Shown one piece after another: positions 27,339 through 35,639 of a stretch of DNA of 63,927 nucleotides (position 1 is its first letter; each line of letters starts with the position of its first letter). The stretch covers positions 1-63,927 of the forward strand of contig JAONBD010000006.1 in the NCBI GenBank assembly GCA_028376765.1, given 5' to 3'. The DNA comes from Candidatus Kapaibacterium sp. (GTDB taxonomy: Bacteria > Bacteroidota > Ignavibacteria > Kapaibacteriales > UBA2268). The position numbers were made by a program, and so were the translations under genes. The notes beneath the pieces were generated by a model. That model saw nothing but the letters and a program-made list of their open reading frames with translations. It was not told the origin of the DNA and ran no database searches.

Positions 27339-28370
27339 TTAATTCTCCTCCTTGTGTTGTAAATCCATATCAACAAGGTCTTCATCAGTTAATGGTCTAA
27401 TAATTCTTACTGCCTTTTTACCTTCTACAGTTCCTGGTCTTGCAGCGAGCTTTCTTCTGGCTCCAATAATTACTTCAATTTCTTCATTAATTCTTTTTTC
27501 TAATTTTATTACATCCCCTTTTTTGAACTCAAGTAATTCTTTAACTGTTACTTTCGTTTTTCCAAGTTCAGCAAAAACAGGCATGAAAGTATTTTCCATG
27601 TGATGAGAAATCATTTTCATGTTTTCTTTCATCTTTTTATCACTTTGCTTCACTGCGGATGATGTTACTTGTTGCCTATTTAATTGAGCAAGAATTTCCT
27701 CTAGTGCAAATGTTGGGAAACAAATATTCATTAAAAATGTTTGAGTTCCGATATTAACATCAAATGATATTACCACAACAATTTCTGATGCAGGAGCAAC
27801 TTGAACAAAATCTGCTTCCATTTCTAATCTGGAAAACTTAAAATTAAGATCGGCTACTGTTTTCCACGCATTTCTTAAATCAGAAAAAGCGTGTTCAATA
27901 ATTCCACGAATAACTGCCTGTTCTATAGGTGTAATTGATCTAGTTTTTTCTTGTGCTTCATTATTTCCACCAAGTAACCTCTCCATTATTGTAAGGGCTA
28001 ATTGAGGACTAATTTCTAATATACCACTTCCATCTGTACCCTCTATATCAAATACATATAAACAACTAGGGTTTGATACAGATAAAATAAACTCAGAATA
28101 GAATAACTGATCTACTGATGTAATACTAATAGATACAACTGTTTGTAATTTTGAAACTAAATAATATCCAAAAACCTCCGCAAAACTTTCGTGTATGTTT
28201 TGTAAAGTCCTAACTTGGTTTTTTGAGATACGATTTGGTCTTCTAAAATCGTAATTTGTTATCTCACCTTTAATCGACTTACTGCTAAGTATTTCATCGA
28301 CATCTAATGCCCCACTGGACATATCGGAGAGTAAATTGTCTATCTCATTTTGTGATAGTACATCTGACAT
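27339..28370 (-). CDS. fliM: Flagellar motor switch protein FliM
   Basis: A 343-residue C-ring protein. The CheY-P binding peptide is at the N-terminus (DVLSQNEIDNLLSDM), the middle CheC-like domain contains GSGILEISPQLALTIMERLLGG, and the C-terminal SpoA domain contains KTKVTVKELLEFKKGDVIKLEK-like sequence. It controls direction switching of the flagellar motor. Overall length and domain order are normal. Confidence 0.96.
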   Translation of the reverse strand: MSDVLSQNEIDNLLSDMSSGALDVDEILSSKSIKGEITNYDFRRPNRISKNQVRTLQNIHESFAEVFGYYLVSKLQTVVSISITSVDQLFYSEFILSVSNPSCLYVFDIEGTDGSGILEISPQLALTIMERLLGGNNEAQEKTRSITPIEQAVIRGIIEHAFSDLRNAWKTVADLNFKFSRLEMEADFVQVAPASEIVVVISFDVNIGTQTFLMNICFPTFALEEILAQLNRQQVTSSAVKQSDKKMKENMKMISHHMENTFMPVFAELGKTKVTVKELLEFKKGDVIKLEKRINEEIEVIIGARRKLAARPGTVEGKKAVRIIRPLTDEDLVDMDLQHKEEN

Positions 28371-28382
28371 AAAATTACTTTA

Positions 28383-28982
28383 TTAATTAACTAATAACAG
28401 TTTGGTTATATAAATCTCTCGTAGAAATAGTTTATTTTTTGCGTAGTAATCTTTGAGCTCTTCAATAAAGATTTCCTGCAATTCTTCATAAGAAATATTC
28501 TTAATCGCAGTTTCATCCATCTTTCTCAAAGTACCACTAACAGTGTTAATTGTTTTAGTTTTAATTTTTTTATAAAACTGTGATTCTTCTTTTAAATTTT
28601 CTTCTGCATTTATATCTTGATGGGGTCTATATGTTAATGATAGCGAGATTTGAACAAATTTTGTTGATCCTAATGGATTGGTCAATATTTCTTCTAATTC
28701 CATTATTCTTCTCGATTTTTCATCTTCAAGAAACGCTTGTTCATCCATATCTAATTCGGATAATTCATTTTCTACAGATTCTTCAACCTGTTCAGTACCA
28801 TCTTTACCTGAGCTTTCAGCATCTGGTTCTTTTATAACATATTGAAGTATAAATATAACTACTACTGCTACTAGTAGTCCCATACCTAATAAAGAGCCAA
28901 CAAAAACAGGCATTGATATGCTACCCGAATTTTTTTTCTTTTTTGGTTTTTCTGGTTCTTGTAAATCTAAGTTGTCTGCCAT
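28383..28982 (-). CDS. fliL: Flagellar basal body protein FliL
   Basis: A 199-residue protein: a short basic N-terminus, one membrane helix (about 25-48), an acidic linker, and the periplasmic FliL domain (FVQISLSLTYRP ... INTVSGTLRKMDETAIKN ... IYITKLLLVN). FliL rings surround the stator units. It is the first gene of the fliLMNO operon. Confidence 0.93.
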   Translation of the reverse strand: MADNLDLQEPEKPKKKKNSGSISMPVFVGSLLGMGLLVAVVVIFILQYVIKEPDAESSGKDGTEQVEESVENELSELDMDEQAFLEDEKSRRIMELEEILTNPLGSTKFVQISLSLTYRPHQDINAEENLKEESQFYKKIKTKTINTVSGTLRKMDETAIKNISYEELQEIFIEELKDYYAKNKLFLREIYITKLLLVN

Positions 28983-29057
28983 AATATTTATTTGATTATT
29001 AGTAAAAGTTTTATTCTACTACGTTAAAACTCATTAAAAAATTGTGCCACTTATATA

Positions 29058-29065
29058 CTATCGGT
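29058..29065 (-). promoter_or_regulatory. Possible sigma-28-type -10 element before fliL
   Basis: ACCGATAG on the minus strand is close to the GCCGATAA -10 of flagellar sigma-28 promoters and lies 75 bases before the fliL ATG. The matching -35 position reads TTAG, a poor fit to TAAA. Confidence 0.2.
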
Positions 29066-29083
29066 CAAAAGGTCTATTAACTA

Positions 29084-29115
29084 AAAAAGGTTATACCTTA
29101 AATAGATATAACCTT
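29084..29115 (-). terminator. Rho-independent terminator after ugd
   Basis: Arms AAGGTTATA (29087-29095) and TATAACCTT (29107-29115) form a stem; on the minus strand it is followed by a T-run. It lies 40 bases past the ugd stop and separates it from fliL. Confidence 0.65.
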
Positions 29116-29154
29116 ATAATATTAACCAAAAATTACTAAATTTTACTTGTCTGG

Positions 29155-30501
29155 CTAAATAGAGACGTTTAGTGATTTTCTACCAAGAGAATGATATTCA
29201 ATATTAGTATCTTTTATATCTACTAAATCAAAAACATTCCTTCCATCAAAAATAATATTATTCTTCAACTTGCTTTTCATTTTATCAAAATCAGGATTTC
29301 TAAAAACATTCCATTCTGTGCAAATTACCAGCGCGTCAGAATTATCAAGTGAGGTGTACATATCCTCGGTATATTCTATTTTATTACCAAAAGTCAATTT
29401 AGTATTTTCTATTGCTTCTTGGTCATAAGCAGCAACTTCGGCACCATGATCGAGCATATTTTGAATTATATTAAATGCTGGAGCCTCCCGAACATCATCT
29501 GTGTTTGGCTTGAAAGCAAGTCCCCAAATTGCAAATTTCTTTCCTTTAATATTGCCTTTAAAACGGTTTAAAATTTTATTAAAGAATCTTTCGCCTTGTC
29601 TTTTGTTTACATCTTCAGTAGCCTGCACAATTTTTAAATCAGCATCAATATCTTTCGATGCATAATTTAATGCCTGAACATCTTTTGGGAAACATGACCC
29701 ACCGTAGCCAAGACCTGCAAAGAGAAATCTTTTTCCAATTCTTGAATCTGAACCTATACCTAGGCGAACAAGATCAATATCTGCACCAACTTTTTCACAG
29801 AAATAAGATAAATCATTCATAAATGAAATCTTAGCTGCTAAGAATGAATTTGCAGCATATTTAGTTAATTCTGATGATTTAACATCCATCACAAAGATGG
29901 GATTACCTTGCCTTAAGAATGGTTTGTATAAACTTTTGAGTGTTTCAGCAACTTCACTATTATCAGTACCAACTACTACCCTTTCTGGTTTAAGTGCATC
30001 TTCGACAGCAAAGCCTTCCCTTAAAAACTCAGGATTACTACAAACATGAATATCGTGATTATCACCCAAAATGTTATTAATAATTGCTCTAGTTTTCTGT
30101 GCAGTTCCAACAGGTACTGTTGATTTATTAACTAATATTCTACGCTCTTTTATGTTGTGTTTTTTGATTATCTCAGAAATATCTTCTGTAACTTTCATCA
30201 CATATTGAAGGTCTGCAGCTCCTCCCTCTCCTGGAGGTGTAGGAAGACACAAGAAAATTATTGAAGAACTTAAAACTGCCTCCTCTAATTTTGTAGAAAA
30301 AGTTAATCTACCCTCGTCGATATTTTGTTTTAAAAGTCTTTCTAAGCCAGGTTCAAATATAGGACTAATCCCTTCTCGCATTTTTTCAACTTTTTGCTCG
30401 TCTATATCAATACAAATAACATTATTACCTGTTTCAGCAAATGTAGTTCCCGAAACGATACCTACATACCCGGTTCCTACAACACCAATATTAAATGACA
30501 T
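29155..30501 (-). CDS. ugd: UDP-glucose 6-dehydrogenase
   Basis: A 448-residue enzyme that oxidises UDP-glucose to UDP-glucuronate with NAD+. The Rossmann start GVVGTGYVGIVSGTTFAETG, the PTPPGEGGAADL segment, and the catalytic Cys in GYGGSCFPKD are present. It supplies uronic acid for surface polysaccharides. It is the last gene of the long TPR/TonB run, four bases after the small membrane protein gene, and is closed by its own terminator. Confidence 0.95.
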   Translation of the reverse strand: MSFNIGVVGTGYVGIVSGTTFAETGNNVICIDIDEQKVEKMREGISPIFEPGLERLLKQNIDEGRLTFSTKLEEAVLSSSIIFLCLPTPPGEGGAADLQYVMKVTEDISEIIKKHNIKERRILVNKSTVPVGTAQKTRAIINNILGDNHDIHVCSNPEFLREGFAVEDALKPERVVVGTDNSEVAETLKSLYKPFLRQGNPIFVMDVKSSELTKYAANSFLAAKISFMNDLSYFCEKVGADIDLVRLGIGSDSRIGKRFLFAGLGYGGSCFPKDVQALNYASKDIDADLKIVQATEDVNKRQGERFFNKILNRFKGNIKGKKFAIWGLAFKPNTDDVREAPAFNIIQNMLDHGAEVAAYDQEAIENTKLTFGNKIEYTEDMYTSLDNSDALVICTEWNVFRNPDFDKMKSKLKNNIIFDGRNVFDLVDIKDTNIEYHSLGRKSLNVSI

Positions 30502-30505
30502 CTAA

Positions 30506-30709
30506 TTAAACTCCATTGTTAATATAATTATTCAAGTTAATATCAAAAAAATAAACTACTAAGAAGATTAATATACATGATATTAGTATCCAAAATAGTA
30601 GTTTTAATGCATTTTTAAATATTCTATAAAGAAGAAAAAGCATAACTCCACCAATAATCACTTGAATAAAAACTGGTAAATTCGCTAATTCATTTATTAA
30701 TTTTTCCAT
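30506..30709 (-). CDS. Small two-segment membrane protein
   Basis: A 67-residue protein made almost wholly of two hydrophobic segments (LPVFIQVIIGGVMLFLLYRI and LLFWILISCILIFLVVYFF). No family is recognised. It follows the TonB gene with no gap and precedes ugd by four bases, so it is part of the operon. It may stabilise the TonB or SPOR membrane complex; that is a guess from position only. Confidence 0.6.
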   Translation of the reverse strand: MEKLINELANLPVFIQVIIGGVMLFLLYRIFKNALKLLFWILISCILIFLVVYFFDINLNNYINNGV

Positions 30710-31492
30710 TTATCTTCTTACAAATGTAAGTGGTACTTCTCCAATCATGACTACTGATGAATCGATTGGATTAAATTTCCATTGCCTTAAAGCTTTAATA
30801 GCTTCTATCTCTAACCTAGGGTCACCCTTAATTTTACTTATCACATTTGAAACAGTTCCATCGGGCAATACCCTAATTTGTAAAACTATTTTCGATGATG
30901 CTCTAACATTTTCTGGATACCGAGGAATAACTTTGCTCAATACTCTTCTATTACCTCCGCCGCCCCAATCTATATCACCAAATCCATGACCAGCTCCTTT
31001 TCCAAAGCCTCTATCACCTAAACCACTTGCAAAAAGATCATCATTGGCTCCTTTTTTACCAATATTTTTCTTGTCTTGACCTTCTGGTTTTGGTAATTCG
31101 TTGCTTTTAGACTTGATCTCTTTAACTGGCTTAATATTATTAGTTTGATCTAATGTAGCATTACTCTCAGTTTTAGTTTTAACTGTTTTAGCAGACTGTT
31201 GAGCGTCATCTAGATTACTTTGGGCTTCGGGTGCTTTTTGAGATTGACCTTCTTCTTGAGCATTTCCACTACTTAATCCTGTTCCGTCACCATCTCCAAA
31301 ATTTAACAATACTAATGCCTCAGTTTCAGGAAGCTTTCTTTGCTGTAATTCTTCAATTTCAAATAAGGTAAGCGATCCCATTATCAAACTCAATATAAGC
31401 AACGAAACACCCCACCCTTTGGCTGTATTTGCATCCCAAGGAATATCTATGGAAATTCCAGACTCGGATTCATATTTAGTGGATTTGTACAC
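30710..31492 (-). CDS. TonB family energy transducer
   Basis: A 260-residue protein: a short cytoplasmic part, one membrane helix (about 31-49), a periplasmic linker rich in Gln, Lys and Gly, and a TonB C-terminal domain (PRYPENVRASSKIVLQIRVL ... AIKALRQWKFNPIDSS). It carries proton-motive energy to outer-membrane proteins. The start is GTG, sharing a G with the upstream stop (TAGTG). ExbB and ExbD genes are not in this window. Its operon includes a barrel protein with a TonB-box-like segment. Confidence 0.9.
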   Translation of the reverse strand: MYKSTKYESESGISIDIPWDANTAKGWGVSLLILSLIMGSLTLFEIEELQQRKLPETEALVLLNFGDGDGTGLSSGNAQEEGQSQKAPEAQSNLDDAQQSAKTVKTKTESNATLDQTNNIKPVKEIKSKSNELPKPEGQDKKNIGKKGANDDLFASGLGDRGFGKGAGHGFGDIDWGGGGNRRVLSKVIPRYPENVRASSKIVLQIRVLPDGTVSNVISKIKGDPRLEIEAIKALRQWKFNPIDSSVVMIGEVPLTFVRR

Positions 31493-32829
31493 TACTTTAC
31501 CCTATCTACCCATGCTCCATCAAAGCCTGACTTATTTAGTGCAGATGATGCTTCATCATAAGTTTGAAAAGTACCAAATCTAACTCTGTAATAAACCTTA
31601 TCTCTAACTAGATTTTCTGATATAGAACCATTATTGATGCCTCTATCTTCTAATTTATTAAGCCAATCTAATGCATCATCATAAGAAGGGGTAGATATAA
31701 TTTGGACAATAAAAGTACCAGTCTTGCTTAATGCTTTATAATCTACTTTTGTAATTTTCTTTTTGATTAATGGTGCTTCTTTAATCGAATTATTTGTTGT
31801 TTTCTTTTTAGATTTAGTTTTAACAACAGGTTTTTTATAAGATTTTTTTGGTTTTGAAGTGTTTAAAGTCAAAATTTCTGGTTCATCTTCAAGTTCTTCA
31901 AGACCAGCAGGTATTGCATAATCTGTTGCAAAAGAATCTACATTACTATTATCTGATTTATTAGTCTCGAGTGGTTTCAGAATTAGAGGTTTTCTTGGTT
32001 GAATTGAATCTATAAATTTATCAATATCCTTAATTTCAATTGTATCTAAATCAGCATATTCATCTAATAATTCTAAATCAAATTTATTTTTTTGGACTAT
32101 ATCTTCAAAATAAATTACAATTAGTACTATAAAAAGAATGGCAATAATACCACTGAATGTAAGTACTCTTTTTACTGAAAAGAATGGACCTTTCTTTTTT
32201 TTCTCAGTTTGCTTTGTTTGTTCAGATTCTGGTTTAATTACAGGAGGAACAAATGGTTTAATTTTTTTTACATTAATGGTTGAAGGCTTATCAAGTTCAA
32301 TATCAGATATTTCAATTTTATCGGCAGCATTATCTATTGGCTGAAAATACTCTTGTACTGGTTCAATTTCATCATCAGCATATTCTTTCTTTGTTGAAAT
32401 TTTACCAGAGCTAATTTGTTCATCTTTGAACTGCTTACTCCTATCTAATTCAGATTGAACTAGGTTTTTCAAATCTGCATCATCAATACTGGAGTCAACA
32501 TTAGATTCTGTAGAAGTAGTATCATCATCATCTACATAATCTGGTATGCCATCATCTTCATATTCAGGTATTTCATCTAAAGAATCATCAGACTCTAGCT
32601 TTTCAGGCTCAGCTTCGGCAACAACTTCTGGGATTTCTTCATAATCATCTATTAATGAGGGCGTACCTGGTTCAGCAGGTATAACTGATGCTTCAATAAA
32701 ATCGAGTTCAGGCAAAACACCTGGGTATTCATCAATTTTATCGAGAAGAAAAGTTTCATCACCCTGTTCACCAGGGTCAAATCCACCTTGACTCTCTTCT
32801 TCTGTTATATCTTGATTAAATGCACTCAA
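31492..32829 (-). CDS. Membrane-anchored SPOR-domain protein
   Basis: A 445-residue protein. Residues 1-215 form a very acidic, probably disordered cytoplasmic region; a basic stretch (KKKKGPFFSVKR) precedes a single membrane helix at 222-240; the periplasmic part ends in a SPOR domain (about 370-445: GTFIVQIISTPSYDDALDWL ... YYRVRFGTFQTYDEA). SPOR domains bind denuded glycan strands at division sites. The start is TTG, directly after the stop of the barrel gene (TAATTG). Location between a barrel and a TonB gene suggests an envelope-spanning assembly. Confidence 0.85.
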   Translation of the reverse strand: MSAFNQDITEEESQGGFDPGEQGDETFLLDKIDEYPGVLPELDFIEASVIPAEPGTPSLIDDYEEIPEVVAEAEPEKLESDDSLDEIPEYEDDGIPDYVDDDDTTSTESNVDSSIDDADLKNLVQSELDRSKQFKDEQISSGKISTKKEYADDEIEPVQEYFQPIDNAADKIEISDIELDKPSTINVKKIKPFVPPVIKPESEQTKQTEKKKKGPFFSVKRVLTFSGIIAILFIVLIVIYFEDIVQKNKFDLELLDEYADLDTIEIKDIDKFIDSIQPRKPLILKPLETNKSDNSNVDSFATDYAIPAGLEELEDEPEILTLNTSKPKKSYKKPVVKTKSKKKTTNNSIKEAPLIKKKITKVDYKALSKTGTFIVQIISTPSYDDALDWLNKLEDRGINNGSISENLVRDKVYYRVRFGTFQTYDEASSALNKSGFDGAWVDRVK

Positions 32830-34410
32830 TTAAAATTTCCAAAGAATTCCGAAACTAAAAAATAGGCCTCTTTGCCTGTAGTAGTTAAATTGATAAATAT
32901 CTTGATTTAATAGATTTTCTCCAACTAAATATAAATTGAAGTTGTTGCTTATAGCAAAATCAAACTTCAAATTTAAATTAACAAATGGATCTAATTCTAC
33001 TTTGTTATCGATGTCTGCAAATCTTGTACCAACATAGTCTAAACTAAGATTCATTGCGAAATTATCAAATAATTGGGAATTGTAATCAATACTAGCTTTT
33101 AATGTTGGTAAATAAGTTTGTTGATTATCAAGCGAATCAGTGATAACATTATTATTTTCAATCATTAAGGAGATCGAGTTTTTATCATTTAAATCGTAGT
33201 AGGATTCAACAAATAATTTAATTTGGGTAGCTTTATCGTAATAAATCGAAAATTGAGAGGAATCCGAATTTATCCAATTCATTGTGTTATCTAGTAAAGC
33301 AATTTTAGAGCCTATCCTAAATTGAAATCTCGAATATGGATGATAACTTAAATTCAAATCAACAAATAAGTTTTCAGTAGTGTGATTTAAAAAAGTATTC
33401 CAAGATATATAGGGATTGTACCTTGATAAATTAGCAAAAGTATTTCTTATTAATTTTGAACCTGTATTTGCAGAAATAGTAAAATCGTTATTTGATTTAA
33501 CAACTAAACCAAGATTAAATTGAGGTTGAAAAAGTGTTTCATTATCATTTTGTGCAAGTTGCAAACCACCTTCAGCAATAAAATCAATATTTTTACTTAG
33601 GTATGCTAGCTTCCCACTACCTTCAAAATAATTATTAGATTGGCTGTTTCCAGTTCTTATCTCTGTGTTTGCACCACCAGAAAATCTCCAGTTTTTATAA
33701 GGGTTTACAACATTAATATATCCTTTAAGACCAGTGTCAGCAAAATTGGAAGAATCAGTTGACAAATCAAATACATCAAAGCCAACACCAGTATAGAATT
33801 GGAAACCATTATAGGTGCCATCAACATCCATCATTAATGCAACTGAGTCTATTGCTCTATCTTCTGGGTTATCAACAGAGTAGTTATTAAAACTTGCACG
33901 ATTATAATCTAACCTTGTACGAGTTTTACTTCCACCAAATATCCAAAACTTTTCAGGTGCTACATAATCTGAAATTAATCTTAAACCACCATTAAAGTAC
34001 CCAGCATTCTCCAAATGACCATCGCTCATTTCTAAATCTGCAATTGTATAAATATCAAAGTTTCTGTATGCAAAAGAATACCCAGCTTCGGCATCTACAG
34101 TAGCAAATCGACCAAGTTGACCTTTTACAAAAGCTCTATCACTTGCATTTGGGATAATTTGATTTGGTAAACCTGAGGTTGGTAATAGAAGTGATTGTTG
34201 TTTTTCTAATGAGTTTAAAGAATCAAGGTCACTTTTTGATAAAGTTGGTAAAATAGTTGGTCTACGTTTTTCACCACCCTTTACATTTAATACATCTTTA
34301 GTTTCGATTGTGATCTCATCTAACTTTTTAATATCAGCATTTGTACCAACCTTTTCTTGTTGAGAAAGTGAAATAAAAACTGAAAAAAGTATAATAATTA
34401 ATATTTTCAT
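32830..34410 (-). CDS. Outer-membrane beta-barrel protein, TonB-dependent-receptor-like but without plug
   Basis: A 526-residue protein with a signal peptide (about 1-16). Near the mature N-terminus LDEITIETKD resembles a TonB box. No plug domain follows; after a Leu/Ser-rich spacer the rest is alternating amphipathic strands ending in YRQRGLFFSFGILWKF, with the aromatic C-terminus and NLYLVGENLLNQDIYQF segment typical of TonB-dependent receptors. It is encoded between the PepC-like and SPOR genes with ATGA and TAATTG junctions. It may be a TonB-driven but non-transporting barrel, or a degenerate receptor. Confidence 0.8.
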   Translation of the reverse strand: MKILIIILFSVFISLSQQEKVGTNADIKKLDEITIETKDVLNVKGGEKRRPTILPTLSKSDLDSLNSLEKQQSLLLPTSGLPNQIIPNASDRAFVKGQLGRFATVDAEAGYSFAYRNFDIYTIADLEMSDGHLENAGYFNGGLRLISDYVAPEKFWIFGGSKTRTRLDYNRASFNNYSVDNPEDRAIDSVALMMDVDGTYNGFQFYTGVGFDVFDLSTDSSNFADTGLKGYINVVNPYKNWRFSGGANTEIRTGNSQSNNYFEGSGKLAYLSKNIDFIAEGGLQLAQNDNETLFQPQFNLGLVVKSNNDFTISANTGSKLIRNTFANLSRYNPYISWNTFLNHTTENLFVDLNLSYHPYSRFQFRIGSKIALLDNTMNWINSDSSQFSIYYDKATQIKLFVESYYDLNDKNSISLMIENNNVITDSLDNQQTYLPTLKASIDYNSQLFDNFAMNLSLDYVGTRFADIDNKVELDPFVNLNLKFDFAISNNFNLYLVGENLLNQDIYQFNYYRQRGLFFSFGILWKF

Positions 34411-35639
34411 TGTAGCAAGACTCCTATTGGGTTATCACTTGCAATTTCTGTTGGGTTGTCATATTTAATATTACTACAAACTTTATTGATTAAATCTTTG
34501 TTTAAAATAAATTTATAAGTATTCTCTTTAAGCCAGTTATCATCTACAATTACTTCATTTCCATTATTTATTAATTTCCATATAGAGTTTGATGGACTCT
34601 CACCATACCCTATTATATTACTAATTGTATTAATTTTAGATATGCCAAAATTAATGCGTTTACCTTTGTCAATATCAAGACAAGTAGCCATTGTTTCATT
34701 TAAATCATACATTTCTTCAAAGTAGTAATTACTTACACCTGAAATAATTTCGTCATTACCAATAATTACAGTGTTTCCACTTGAAATTTGCAGTATCATT
34801 ATTTCTTTAATCGACTCAAATGATAAATTAATAAATGTTGATGCTGTTTGTTCAAGACATATTTTTGTTGTTGATGAAAAATAGCTGTTGTTAAAAGGTA
34901 AATTTACACAAGGAAGATTAACAACATTTAGATATTCATCATTTAGTTTAAGTTCAGAGATACTAAGTGATTCATATTCTAAATTTGGATTTCCAAGTGA
35001 ATAAACTAGCATGTTAAAAATATCAGACATTGCTTTTTCTTTTTTATTAAGGATTTCGTCCGATTTAAAATTTGAGGATTTCATTCTAGATAGTATTGCA
35101 GAACATTGTTGCAACTTCACTTTTATTAGATTATCTAACTGATTAGGATTTTTGGAGATATATGTTTCTTCGACCTGTTCTTTAGTTTTCAATCCATATT
35201 TTTGAATTAAAAATAAATAAGAATCCCAATCTCCTTTTTCTAGCATCCATCTATCTAGGATTCTATTTAATTCCCTTTGGCTATTATCTAAACCACCCAA
35301 TAATAATGTTTCAAGAATAAAGTTCGATCTTTCTAACCTTTCCCAAAACATAATATATGCCTTAGATAGTTTTATACTAGTCTTAGATTTTTCAGATAAT
35401 TCAAATTCAATCTCTTCAAGCAAATAATTTAATATATCATTTCCTTGATCGCTATTGAAATGATACTTTCTATTTATGACCTTTAAAAAGTTATTATCAT
35501 GAAGTGCTTTTTTCCCAGAATCTAATGCTGTTTTATAAATTCCATTAGCTTTTAAGGAATTAGATATAGTGTTCCTATTTAAACTTTTATCAAGTTTATT
35601 ATCAAATTTGGTTAACACTTTTTTATCTAATATTCTCAT
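34407..35639 (-). CDS. PepC/bleomycin-hydrolase-like (C1B) protein lacking catalytic residues
   Basis: A 410-residue protein with no signal peptide. Its layout follows aminopeptidase C: the N-terminal KKVLTKFDNKLDKSLNRNTI...ANGI, then LSKAYIMFWERLERSNFILE, RELNRILDRWMLEKGDWDSY, LIQKYGLKTK, the long helical middle, and the C-terminal WKL.NNG and DNPIGVLLQ end. In active enzymes the first conserved motif reads NQKxSGRCW; here it reads NRKYHFNSD, giving Arg57 for the oxyanion Gln and Ser63 for the catalytic Cys. The His motif is replaced (Thr338), while the Asn (Asn358) remains. It is therefore probably a pseudoenzyme. Alignment was made from memory of the family. Confidence 0.75.
   Translation of the reverse strand: MRILDKKVLTKFDNKLDKSLNRNTISNSLKANGIYKTALDSGKKALHDNNFLKVINRKYHFNSDQGNDILNYLLEEIEFELSEKSKTSIKLSKAYIMFWERLERSNFILETLLLGGLDNSQRELNRILDRWMLEKGDWDSYLFLIQKYGLKTKEQVEETYISKNPNQLDNLIKVKLQQCSAILSRMKSSNFKSDEILNKKEKAMSDIFNMLVYSLGNPNLEYESLSISELKLNDEYLNVVNLPCVNLPFNNSYFSSTTKICLEQTASTFINLSFESIKEIMILQISSGNTVIIGNDEIISGVSNYYFEEMYDLNETMATCLDIDKGKRINFGISKINTISNIIGYGESPSNSIWKLINNGNEVIVDDNWLKENTYKFILNKDLINKVCSNIKYDNPTEIASDNPIGVLLQ

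Noticed and set aside
29036-29050. Sigma-54 promoter before fliL (TGGCAC on the minus strand)
   Set aside because: The -24-like TGGCAC is present but the -12 position lacks GC, which sigma-54 needs.
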